Assembly: GCA_044350895.1 (NCBI GenBank)
Contig: JBILGT010000003.1
Coordinates: 29,413-93,412 of the forward strand
Length of the DNA stretch: 64,000 nucleotides
DNA from: OMIS01 sp044350895
GTDB lineage: Bacteria; Patescibacteriota; Microgenomatia; UBA1400; PJMF01
Direction: 5' to 3'
Shown: positions 1 through 7,749 of the stretch, piece after piece
Layout: the number at the start of each line of letters is the position of its first letter
Numbering within the stretch: position 1 is the first letter of the stretch
Made by a program: the position numbers and the translations under genes
Notes under the pieces: generated by a model
Databases searched by the model: none
Told to the model about the DNA's origin: nothing
What the model saw: only the letters and a program-made list of their open reading frames with translations

Positions 1-2
1 GG

Positions 3-431
3 GAAGACTTTGATCGTGAAGTTGATTATGGAATGAGAACTCGACTTTCCCAAGAGAAGCACTGGATTCTTGAATCATGGCTCTCAGGATTTATGGCACA
101 AGGTGTGCCAGGTACATTTAAGATTTTAATGATTTGTAGCAATATGGCGGTAAAGGTGGATCGTATTGTCAACCGCGATCACGTTACTCCAGATCTCGCA
201 CTTGAACATATGAATCATCGATATAAGGCGAATGTGGCGAAATGGCGTCGTATGTACAAACAAGAATGGCACGATTGGGTGGTCAAAACGGGAAAAGCGG
301 ATGAGAGTGATCCAATTGATTTTTGGCAGCCAAATTTATACGATATAGTCATAGACACATATTCCACCAACCAGACTGAGTCCCTGGAACAAGTATTACA
401 TGCCATCACTTCAAAAAACACAAACCAATGA
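3..431 (+). CDS. Cytidylate kinase-like protein, C-terminal part (5' truncated)
   Basis: The reading frame is open from base 3, so the gene begins left of the window and only its last ~142 residues are present. The visible part matches the lid and C-terminal region of the AAA_33/cytidylate-kinase-like P-loop kinases: an SGF..QGV patch, then a KVDRIVNRD segment (basic residues that bind phosphate in CMP/dCMP kinases), a helical LEHMNHRYKANVAKWRRMY stretch, and a YDIVIDTYST ending. That ending is the typical last strand before the terminal helix. The Walker A motif would lie upstream. A role in (d)CMP phosphorylation is inferred from the family. The last 32 bases overlap the next ORF if that gene uses its first ATG. 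Confidence 0.6.
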   Translation, partial: EDFDREVDYGMRTRLSQEKHWILESWLSGFMAQGVPGTFKILMICSNMAVKVDRIVNRDHVTPDLALEHMNHRYKANVAKWRRMYKQEWHDWVVKTGKADESDPIDFWQPNLYDIVIDTYSTNQTESLEQVLHAITSKNTNQ

Positions 432-1098
432 TCGAGTGGTAGCCCTTGCAAAGCAGTCACATGTTGTATTCTATCCGTTACTTTGCTTGACATTAATACT
501 GTGGATTTTATATAGATCGTTATTTACCTTTCCCGTTTGGTTTGATGAAATTATTGGAAAAGCACTCTTCTTTGGGCTTCCGGTGTGGTTATACATCACC
601 GTAGCTGGGTCCAAGAAAATCACTGAAACACTTTCCATGCGTAAGCTCCAACCAGGAGTTTTACTGGGTTTAGCAATGGGTGGTATCTTTGGATTCATAA
701 CTACACTGCTGGCACTCCTTGCCAAGGATTCCCAAATTGAAGCGGTGGCACTGTTTAACTCATCACGCTTTTGGGGTGAATTTATTCTGGCACTGTTCAC
801 TGCTTTTTGGGAAACTTTGTTATTTTTTAGTTTTGCTCTGACCGTGATTCAAGAAAAATATGAAAACTGGTCTGAAAGTTCTCAAGCACTGCTTACCGCA
901 GGAATTTTCCTTATTTTTCACATTCCCAACATTATCATTCGATTCCATGGCTCAGTTGAGACGATGGTGTTGCAAGCACTGTTGTTATTTCTTTTTGCAT
1001 TAGGTCAATCATTTGTGTTTATTGGGCGGCGAAATACATATGCCCTTATTCTTTCCCATGCTATCTGGGGAATGGTCTTACTCGTTCATAGCTGGTAA
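400..1098 (+). CDS. CPBP/CAAX-protease-like integral membrane protein with degraded active site
   Basis: A 232-residue polytopic membrane protein with about six to seven hydrophobic segments. The order of late motifs is that of CPBP (Abi, type II CAAX-prenyl endopeptidase-like) proteins: a WETLLFF segment where EExxxR is expected, FLIFHIPN (the FxxxH-like second motif) and a terminal SHAIWG (the third motif His). The second Glu and the Arg of the first motif are missing, so glutamate-dependent peptidase activity is doubtful. It overlaps the upstream kinase-like gene by 32 bases if ATG 400 is used. A GTG at 436 in the same frame would remove the overlap. It abuts the next ORF directly (stop 1098, ATG 1099). 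Confidence 0.55.
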   Translation: MPSLQKTQTNDRVVALAKQSHVVFYPLLCLTLILWILYRSLFTFPVWFDEIIGKALFFGLPVWLYITVAGSKKITETLSMRKLQPGVLLGLAMGGIFGFITTLLALLAKDSQIEAVALFNSSRFWGEFILALFTAFWETLLFFSFALTVIQEKYENWSESSQALLTAGIFLIFHIPNIIIRFHGSVETMVLQALLLFLFALGQSFVFIGRRNTYALILSHAIWGMVLLVHSW

Positions 1099-1680
1099 AT
1101 GCGTGTACAATACGGTCTTCGTGATCTATTATTTATGACAAATTTTGCGCAGAAAAGTTTATCTTTTGGACTCTTTGCCTTCGGCACATTGATCCTCGCT
1201 ACCTCATTAATTGCAGCCAATAAAGCCTCAACAGGTGATACCAGTCGGTTAATGGGCCAAAAAGTCTACATGGGCAGAACCATACTGCCTGATCACTTAT
1301 TGTATCCAGCTGTAATGATTGGTGATCGCATCAAGCTACAAATGGCACCTCACGAAGAGTCAATTCTTCTCCAAGTAGAATACTCAGACCGCCGCTATCG
1401 ATATGCTGCTGAGTTACTGCATAAAGGACAGCCACAGTTGGCATTTACTACCCTTACAAAGTCTCAAAAGTACTTATTGATGGCAAGCAATGAAGTTTTA
1501 GTTGACCCTTCCAAAGTTGATAAAAAAACAATCATGACTGTTCGTGATGCCTTAGATCACTCAATTTATAGACTCGAAAAATTTAAGTCAGATGAAGCCA
1601 ATGCAGATGCTTCCGCGATTGATCAGCTTATTTTAGAAAGCAAAGTTTTACTCCAAAATATTACTGCCGCACTTGAATAG
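1099..1680 (+). CDS. Membrane-anchored protein of unknown function (DUF5667-like)
   Basis: A 193-residue protein with one N-terminal hydrophobic segment (about residues 20-40) and a mostly helical, presumably extracytoplasmic remainder. The segment ILPDHLLYPAVMIGDRIKL resembles the LPDSPLYPLK-type start of DUF5667, a domain common in Patescibacteria and Actinobacteria; this is recognition from memory, not a search. The second half is heptad-like and could form a helical bundle. ATG 1099 follows the upstream stop immediately. An in-frame ATG at 1135 is an equally plausible start that places the hydrophobic segment nearer the N-terminus. The gene ends 133 bases before nrdR and is probably not in that operon. 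Confidence 0.55.
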   Translation: MRVQYGLRDLLFMTNFAQKSLSFGLFAFGTLILATSLIAANKASTGDTSRLMGQKVYMGRTILPDHLLYPAVMIGDRIKLQMAPHEESILLQVEYSDRRYRYAAELLHKGQPQLAFTTLTKSQKYLLMASNEVLVDPSKVDKKTIMTVRDALDHSIYRLEKFKSDEANADASAIDQLILESKVLLQNITAALE

Positions 1681-1751
1681 AAATGTGCTAGTTTGATTGG
1701 TTGACAGTATGCCCTCCCGCGTGAGATTCTTTATATCCTCCGTTACATAAA

Positions 1752-1799
1752 ACACAACATTTTGTGTCTTACACAACGGATAAGCACAATTTACTGTGG
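1752..1799 (+). promoter_or_regulatory. Tandem NrdR boxes upstream of nrdR-nrdJ
   Basis: Box 1 (1752-1767) reads ACACAACATTTTGTGT, with perfectly self-complementary six-base ends. Box 2 (1784-1799) reads GCACAATTTACTGTGG. Both fit the NrdR consensus ACACWATATATWGTGT. Their start-to-start distance is 32 bp, the three-helical-turn spacing known for NrdR-controlled ribonucleotide reductase promoters. They lie 15-62 bases before the nrdR start, so the site most likely represses nrdR and nrdJ together when the ATP-cone of NrdR senses ample (d)ATP. A TTGACA lies at 1701-1706, but no well-spaced -10 is clear. Confidence 0.85.
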
Positions 1800-1813
1800 T
1801 TTAGAAAAATTCT

Positions 1814-2275
1814 ATGAAGTGTCCGTATTGCGGTAAGACTGAGACGTCTGTCGTTGACTCACGCGAAGCCGAAGATGTCACTAGTATCCGTCGACGGCGC
1901 CACTGCACAGAATGTGGCAAACGATTTACTACGTATGAACGGGTGGAAGGCATTGACCTTAAAGTCATTAAAAAAAATGGCACTAAGGAAGCTTTTAGCC
2001 GCGAAAAACTACGCCGAGGAATTGTTAAAGCCACTTGGAAGCGCCCTGTCTCAATGAGTCTTGTTGAGGCACTACTTGATGAAGTAGAGCGCAAGTTGCG
2101 ACAAAAAGAAGTTTGCGAAGTGAAGAGTTGGGAAATTGGTAACTTGGTCATTAACCGCCTTAAGCGAATTGATCCACTTTCCTATCTTTTATTTGCCAGC
2201 GTGTACCGCGATTTTGAAAGTATTGAAGACTTTGAAGTAGAAATTACACGGCTTAAAGATCCGATAGCTGAATAG
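1814..2275 (+). CDS. nrdR: Transcriptional repressor NrdR
   Basis: A 153-residue protein matching NrdR over its full usual length (about 150-160). The N-terminal zinc ribbon has cysteines C3, C6, C31 and C34 (CPYC and CTEC) with the family's VVDSRE and IRRRRHC signatures. The rest (about 49-139) is an ATP-cone, the nucleotide-sensing domain shared with ribonucleotide reductases. NrdR represses RNR genes according to the ATP/dATP ratio. It is followed after 16 bases by the B12-dependent RNR gene, with which it should form an operon, and preceded by tandem NrdR boxes, implying autoregulation. No SD is evident before the ATG. Confidence 0.95.
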   Translation: MKCPYCGKTETSVVDSREAEDVTSIRRRRHCTECGKRFTTYERVEGIDLKVIKKNGTKEAFSREKLRRGIVKATWKRPVSMSLVEALLDEVERKLRQKEVCEVKSWEIGNLVINRLKRIDPLSYLLFASVYRDFESIEDFEVEITRLKDPIAE

Positions 2276-2291
2276 AAAAGGAGAATACAGT

Positions 2292-4496
2292 ATGTCACCA
2301 GCACTGCCAAAGAAAAAAATGCACTTCACCAACAGAAAATTGGATGGGGGAATGGGAATGGCAGTGGCTCGCCGCACCTATTTGCGCCGTGTTATTGATG
2401 CCAAAACAGGCTATGAGCGTTGGGAAACATGGGAAGAAGTGGCAGAGCGTGTGGCATTGGGAAATACTAGTTTGCTGGGATACAGCAAAGATAAAAAATG
2501 GGACAAACACAGAAAAGAAGACTACTCCATTTTAAAAAAGCACATTAGTAATGGTTCAATCTTGATGTCAGGTAGACATCTCCAACACGGTGATCTCACT
2601 CAGTCAGAGCGCAATATGGAAGTTTTCACCAATTGTTCTACAGCTACCAGTTCATATATTTTGTTTTACCTCTTAATGAATGGATCTGGAGTAGGTCGTC
2701 CATATGATGATGATTTGTGTGTGGTCAACTGGGATAATGTTCCTAATGTACGGTGTGTGATTGATGATTCTCATGCTGACTTTGTCTGGGGATTTGACGA
2801 AAGTGTCCGCGACGCCAAGCACAAATATGGCGACAGTGACAGTGTGCACTGGTTTGAAGTGCCTGATAGTCGTGAAGGCTGGTCTCAAGCCATTGAGATG
2901 ATGGAAGTCATGGCATTTGAAAAGAAGTTCAAAGATGACATCTTAATTTTAGACTTTTCTAAAGTTCGTCCAAAAGGTGCCCCAATTAAAGGTATGCAAG
3001 ATCGTCCTTCTTCTGGTCCAAAGCCATTGATGAACGGTATTGAAAAAGTGGCCACCATCAAAGGTGCTGGCATGTCTCCATGGAAACAAGCGATGTTTGT
3101 TGATCACTATCTGGCAGAATGTGTGCTCGTGGGTGGTGCACGCCGCAGTGCTCGTATTGCTACCAAAGCCTGGAACGATCCTGAAATTTTTGACTTCATC
3201 AACATCAAACGTGGTGGCTTCTTATGGAGTGCCAATAACTCAGTGGCAGTGGATGATAAATTCTGGAAGCAACGCACCAATCATGCGCGCAAAGTGCTGA
3301 GCACAATTTTGAAAGCTGCGTATGAAGATGGCACTGGTGAGCCAGGCTTTGTGAATCAACACCGTCTTGTTCAGAATGATGATGGTTTTGATGACTATGC
3401 AGACGGCAAATATGCTGAAAGCAAAAAATACAAACCACTCGCTCGCACAGAAAAAATGCTCTCTCGCATTGCTCGCAATGCCAGTGCAAAGGTGTACACC
3501 CAGATTCCCAACCCATGTGGTGAAATTTCACTCAACATGCTTGGTGGCTACTGTGTCATCTCAGATGTGGTGCCGTACTATGCCCCTACAATTGACGATG
3601 CTGAAGAGGCATTCAGAGCAACCACCCGCGCACTGATTCGCGTTAACAGTTTCATGGATAGTTTGTACAACCGTGAAGTCAAACGAACCAACCGTATTGG
3701 TGTTGGTATGACTGGTATTCATGAATTTGCTTGGAACATGTTCGGCTATGCATTTAGAGATTTGATTGATGAAGAGAAGACCAAAGACTTTTGGTTGACA
3801 CTATCTCGTTTCAAACGTGCTGTCGTGGAAGAAGCTGAGAGCTATTCAAAACTGCTCAAGGTCAATGTGCCACACACCAATACAACGATCAAGCCGTCTG
3901 GTACGATCTCCAAGCTCTTTGCTTTGACTGAAGGTGCGCATCTTCCGTCAATGCGTGAGTACATTCGCTGGGTACAGTATCGATCAGATGACCCACAGGT
4001 CGAGAAGTACAAGAAAAAAGGCTATCCAGTTAAAGAACTGAAAAGCTATCAAGGTTCCACTGTGGTTGGCTTCCCAACTCAGCCGCTCATCTGCCGCCTT
4101 GGCATGAATGGCCAGCTCGTTACTGCTGGAGAAGCTACTCCAGAAGAACAGTACAAGTGGTTGATGCTGCTTGAGAAATACTGGATTGTGGGTGTTGATG
4201 AACAAGGAAATCCAATGGAAGACACTGGTAACCAAGTTTCGTACACACTCAAGTACGATCCTAAAAAAGTCAGCTTCAAAGAGTTCAACACCATGGTTAA
4301 CAAATACCAAGGTTTGATCAAATGCTGCTCTGTGATGCCACAACAAGACAGTACCGCGTATGAGTATCAGCCTGAACAACCAGTCACTATCAGTGAGTTC
4401 ATGAAAGTTCTTGATGAAATTGAGAGTGATGAATCATTGCTTGAAGACATCGATTACGAACATCTCAAATGTGAGAGTGGTGCCTGTCCTATTTAA
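2292..4496 (+). CDS. nrdJ: Adenosylcobalamin-dependent ribonucleotide reductase (class II, monomeric RTPR type)
   Basis: A 734-residue protein, almost the length of Lactobacillus leichmannii ribonucleoside-triphosphate reductase (739). All five functional cysteines are recognisable: C115 (NCSTA) and C421 (GGYC) as the reducible pair, C409 in NPCGE as the thiyl-radical cysteine with E411, and C727/C732 in the C-terminal CESGAC relay. No metal-binding tyrosyl-radical subunit is needed. Radical generation uses coenzyme B12, so the cell must obtain cobalamin. A good SD (AAAAGGAG, about 2276-2283) lies 8 bases before ATG 2292. Cotranscribed with nrdR and probably under NrdR control. Confidence 0.93.
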   Translation: MSPALPKKKMHFTNRKLDGGMGMAVARRTYLRRVIDAKTGYERWETWEEVAERVALGNTSLLGYSKDKKWDKHRKEDYSILKKHISNGSILMSGRHLQHGDLTQSERNMEVFTNCSTATSSYILFYLLMNGSGVGRPYDDDLCVVNWDNVPNVRCVIDDSHADFVWGFDESVRDAKHKYGDSDSVHWFEVPDSREGWSQAIEMMEVMAFEKKFKDDILILDFSKVRPKGAPIKGMQDRPSSGPKPLMNGIEKVATIKGAGMSPWKQAMFVDHYLAECVLVGGARRSARIATKAWNDPEIFDFINIKRGGFLWSANNSVAVDDKFWKQRTNHARKVLSTILKAAYEDGTGEPGFVNQHRLVQNDDGFDDYADGKYAESKKYKPLARTEKMLSRIARNASAKVYTQIPNPCGEISLNMLGGYCVISDVVPYYAPTIDDAEEAFRATTRALIRVNSFMDSLYNREVKRTNRIGVGMTGIHEFAWNMFGYAFRDLIDEEKTKDFWLTLSRFKRAVVEEAESYSKLLKVNVPHTNTTIKPSGTISKLFALTEGAHLPSMREYIRWVQYRSDDPQVEKYKKKGYPVKELKSYQGSTVVGFPTQPLICRLGMNGQLVTAGEATPEEQYKWLMLLEKYWIVGVDEQGNPMEDTGNQVSYTLKYDPKKVSFKEFNTMVNKYQGLIKCCSVMPQQDSTAYEYQPEQPVTISEFMKVLDEIESDESLLEDIDYEHLKCESGACPI

Positions 4497-4521
4497 TGCA
4501 ACGTGTGCATGGTAGTACAAT
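4492..4521 (+). promoter_or_regulatory. Candidate promoter for the 901-residue protein gene
   Basis: A TTTAAT (4492-4497) and a TACAAT (4516-4521) are separated by 18 bases, a plausible sigma-A promoter straddling the end of nrdJ. It would give a leader of about 136 nt, which is long for this window, where many genes look leaderless. The leader contains the two inverted repeats listed separately. Confidence 0.4.
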
Positions 4522-4618
4522 AAAAGTGAAATAATTATCTGTGATAAATGAACTTTTATTACAGTTACAACAGTGATGAATCTGTACATCTCAGAAAGAT
4601 ACAGTTTATCACTGTTGT
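4519..4618. repeat. Two consecutive inverted repeats in the nrdJ / 901-aa gene intergenic region
   Basis: First repeat: AATAAAAGT (4519-4527) pairs with ACTTTTATT (4552-4560). Second repeat: ACAACAGTGAT (4567-4577) pairs with ATCACTGTTGT (4608-4618), with further inner pairing of AATCTGTA (4579-4586) against the TACAG-containing right side. The second hairpin is followed by TGTTTTGT and could serve as the nrdJ terminator. The first overlaps the putative -10 of the next gene and could be an operator. Function is inferred only from symmetry. Confidence 0.5.
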
Positions 4619-4663
4619 GTTTTGTATCAATTTCTTACACACTAAGTAAGGAAGCAGAAGCAT

Positions 4664-7369
4664 ATGTCAGAAACACCACAACCACAGCAAGAAGCATTAC
4701 CTCAACAAGAAAGTAAGTCATTGGAAGAAGCTCGAAAACTGATGGCTCATGTTGCAAGTGAATTAAGTCAAGCCAATGCTGAAGTAGAAGCAGGAAAATT
4801 TGCAGAAGCAAAAGCTCGTTTAGAGAAAGTAGATAAACATTATACTGAAGAAGATAAAAAACTAGAGCCTGGAGTGATGGATACTCAGGAGATGAAAGCT
4901 GCCTACGACGCAAATGTTAGATTATTTAGAGCCCTAAACGGTAGAGTCAATAAAGGCTTGGCAGCAGCTACTGAACAAGCTCCACAACAACCTATAGCTA
5001 ATGAAGCCCCTAGTCCAGATGCAACTATTGCCACCGAAACAGTAAACACTGACGCTCCCGCTACTGATGGCGAGGTAATTGAGGGAGTAGTAACAGGTGC
5101 AGAGCCAGCTAATTCAGTTACCACTGATCAAGTTGCTACTCAAAATGGAACGACAGGTGATAGGCCAGGAGGCTCTACATTAGACGAGATCAGAGCAGAC
5201 AATGATGTGATATTCGGAGATGGAGCGGGCGATAAAATGGTCGCCGAATTGCAAGCTCAAATTAATGCGGATCAAGCCCAAGGTGATGGAGCAGCTTCAC
5301 AAACTACTGAGGCCCCAGTCGCCGATGTTATTACAGAATCACCGGTAGCTGATGCGATCCCAGCTGCACCAACAACAGATACGACACAACCTGCGGAATC
5401 AGCAACTCCTGGAGCTGTTGCTAACGCCGCTGAAGCCCCAGCCGTAAACCCAGAACGAGCAGCATTGCAAGCTCGCGTGACTGAAAGAGTCCAAGGCACT
5501 TTAAATAGAATCAACGACAGATTTAATAACTTACCAGCGGATCAACGCGCAACTTTAGAGCAAGTAATGGTAACCGACATGATGCTCCGTATGGACAGGC
5601 TTCACGCAACTGGTCGTCCTGTAACCACAGGTGACGAGCGCATGAATATCATGGCAGCAATAATGGGTACATTGCATGATAGGAACTTGATTCCTGGTCA
5701 ACAGTTAAATTGGCTGGGTAACGATGCCTTTAGTAGTTTGATGGATCAGACCATGAATGGATATTATGGTAGAAATACCTTCAATACAGGAGATGTATAT
5801 ACAGATGGTAGAATGCAATATAGGGGTGGACGTATGATAGAACGCGCAGGAGCACAACACACGCCAACAACTCAACCAACAGAATCGGCGACTCCGGCGT
5901 CGAATCAAGAACAACGGCCAGCAGGACAGGTAGTAGAACAAACAACTGCACAACCTGAACGGAATGGTCGTATAAGAGGATTTGTTCGAGGAATTCAAGA
6001 CTGGTGGGCAAGAACAGGCAATGGCGCTCCAGCAGCTGAAGTACTACCTGCAATTGCACCTACTACAGCAAGAACAGCTGAAGCTCCCTCTGTTGCTCCA
6101 GCAGCCGCAGAAGCAGGCGCTACAACAACCCCAGCGCCTACTGAAGCCGCCACAGCTACTGCAGCACCTGTAGCAACAGAATCAAACCCAGCTACTGATG
6201 TAGCTGAAACAAATATAGGTGAACTCACCGCAGAACAAATTGCAGAAGCCATTGCTAAAAACTCTGCAAATCGTACGGGTGAAAATGATGAACGAAAAGA
6301 TGATGGAACACCACCACCTCCAGAAGCCCCAGCTCCAGCAGCAATGCTGGCTCGGTTGCATGAAGTTGAAGGTGCTATAAAAGAAATGCCAGCAGATACT
6401 ATTGAAGGCATTTCTGATGAACAGCTGGAACAGCTGGCTGAAGCAGCTGACATCCTATTTACTCTAGATCATGATGAAGCGTTTCAAGCAGATGCAACTC
6501 AAGAGAATTTTGCATTGATGGATGCAATTACTCAGTTGATTCGTCAAGCATATGAACATCAAATGGATTATTTAGCTCAAGAACAAGATCATACATATGA
6601 TCAGAGATGTGAAAGGATTGCTCTCTTAGTTGAAATGACAGCACCTGCAATGCAACCTGAATTGGCAGATAGCGGTGATGCTGATCAAATGGATAGATTC
6701 ATCCAACAAATTATTAATGAAAAAATTGGTCCGCGCCCACGTGCCGCGCGGCAGAACAAAGATCGTGCAGAGTGGCGTGAAAAAGTACGGGAAGTCAGAG
6801 TACGACGACTTGATTCTCAACAAGCACAACGTGAAGGAGAATTAAAAGGAAAAACCAAAGAATATATAATTCGTAAAGCAATGGAAGCTGTTGATGCAAT
6901 TGATAATGCAGCTGTAATTGTTCGCACACTCGATATCCGAACACAAAGAGTTCTTGAAAATCTTGAGGCTCGACTTGAGACGCGTCTTGATGAATTAGCC
7001 GCTAGTGGTATTGAGTTTACCAATCAGCTTGCAGGAGCAGGAGATCAGCTTACTGAAGGGCTACTCGTTCTAGGTGCAGATGTGAGCACAGTAGTAGAAC
7101 AATTCATATTTGTTGATGCAGGAGAAATCTGGGACAAAAAGTGGGATCAAAGCAAGCGTTGGTTGGGAACTCCAGTACGTTTTGCAGCAGAGAAAGTTAA
7201 GGAATTCAGAGCAAACAGACGCCAAAAATTAGAAAAAGCAGAACAAAAGAAAGCTGAAAACAGAGCTGTAGCACGATCTAATTACCAGACTATAAATACC
7301 GAACGCCGCCGCAGAGCTGAAACACCAGGAGCAGTAAGAACACAATTACAAAGATTGCGTGATCAATAA
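4664..7369 (+). CDS. Large Ala/Pro/Thr/Glu-rich protein of unknown function
   Basis: I do not recognise this 901-residue protein. It alternates folded-looking helical blocks with low-complexity linkers rich in Ala, Pro, Thr and Glu. A helical repeat-like N-terminus (about 20-105) is followed by linker, a globular block around 265-390 (LQARVTERVQGTLNRI to about GGRMIERAG), a long AT/AP-rich linker to about 550, and a charged helical C-terminal third ending in an Arg/Lys-rich coiled coil. No signal peptide or membrane segment is visible, so it is probably cytoplasmic. SD-like AAGGAAG precedes ATG 4664. It is followed by a 102-residue helical protein and the PP2C protein on the same strand, suggesting one functional unit. 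Confidence 0.7.
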   Translation: MSETPQPQQEALPQQESKSLEEARKLMAHVASELSQANAEVEAGKFAEAKARLEKVDKHYTEEDKKLEPGVMDTQEMKAAYDANVRLFRALNGRVNKGLAAATEQAPQQPIANEAPSPDATIATETVNTDAPATDGEVIEGVVTGAEPANSVTTDQVATQNGTTGDRPGGSTLDEIRADNDVIFGDGAGDKMVAELQAQINADQAQGDGAASQTTEAPVADVITESPVADAIPAAPTTDTTQPAESATPGAVANAAEAPAVNPERAALQARVTERVQGTLNRINDRFNNLPADQRATLEQVMVTDMMLRMDRLHATGRPVTTGDERMNIMAAIMGTLHDRNLIPGQQLNWLGNDAFSSLMDQTMNGYYGRNTFNTGDVYTDGRMQYRGGRMIERAGAQHTPTTQPTESATPASNQEQRPAGQVVEQTTAQPERNGRIRGFVRGIQDWWARTGNGAPAAEVLPAIAPTTARTAEAPSVAPAAAEAGATTTPAPTEAATATAAPVATESNPATDVAETNIGELTAEQIAEAIAKNSANRTGENDERKDDGTPPPPEAPAPAAMLARLHEVEGAIKEMPADTIEGISDEQLEQLAEAADILFTLDHDEAFQADATQENFALMDAITQLIRQAYEHQMDYLAQEQDHTYDQRCERIALLVEMTAPAMQPELADSGDADQMDRFIQQIINEKIGPRPRAARQNKDRAEWREKVREVRVRRLDSQQAQREGELKGKTKEYIIRKAMEAVDAIDNAAVIVRTLDIRTQRVLENLEARLETRLDELAASGIEFTNQLAGAGDQLTEGLLVLGADVSTVVEQFIFVDAGEIWDKKWDQSKRWLGTPVRFAAEKVKEFRANRRQKLEKAEQKKAENRAVARSNYQTINTERRRRAETPGAVRTQLQRLRDQ

Positions 7370-7379
7370 AGGAGTAAGT

Positions 7380-7688
7380 ATGCCCAATAAGCAAGCGATT
7401 AAGGATCAATTCCAATCACTGAATATTATTCCTGAAGTTAAAGAACAAATTTTTAAACGGTTAGAAATATATTCTGAGGAGCTGACAGAAGCACAGCTGG
7501 TTGATTTTGAGACATTCTTAGATGACGTTGCAGTCCGTGAAGAAAAAGTGCTGGGACTTCTTGATGATTATCTTGAAAAAGTTGAGAATATAGTAAAGGA
7601 AGATGACCTCAAAATGGAACAAACTCTTGACGCAATCAATGCCAAAGCAGAAGCTCTTAAAGCCAAAGCTCAAGCACTCGCTCAATAA
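7380..7688 (+). CDS. Small helical protein of unknown function
   Basis: A 102-residue, strongly charged, probably all-helical protein; residues 25-100 have heptad character and could form a coiled coil. I set the start at ATG 7380 because AAAGGAG (about 7368-7374) lies six bases before it; the frame stays open upstream to 7359 but that start has no ribosome site. It follows the 901-residue gene by ten bases and precedes the PP2C gene by 61 bases. Such a small coiled-coil protein between two large partners could be an adaptor, but that is a guess. No family recognised. Confidence 0.7.
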   Translation: MPNKQAIKDQFQSLNIIPEVKEQIFKRLEIYSEELTEAQLVDFETFLDDVAVREEKVLGLLDDYLEKVENIVKEDDLKMEQTLDAINAKAEALKAKAQALAQ

Positions 7689-7731
7689 GTCACTGCAAAA
7701 AACAGGATATCAGTTCCAGCCAGTTTATCTG

Positions 7732-7737
7732 TATACT
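7732..7737 (+). promoter_or_regulatory. -10 element of the PP2C gene
   Basis: TATACT 12 bases before ATG 7750. There is no SD between, so the PP2C gene probably has its own promoter and a very short or absent leader. No convincing -35 is seen. Confidence 0.45.
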
Positions 7738-7749
7738 GATATGTAGTGT

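Noticed and set aside
5995..6453. 152-aa Ser/Ala/Gly-rich minus-strand ORF
   Set aside because: Shadow of the Ala/Thr/Pro-rich coding sequence of the 901-aa gene; low-complexity complement without any signal.
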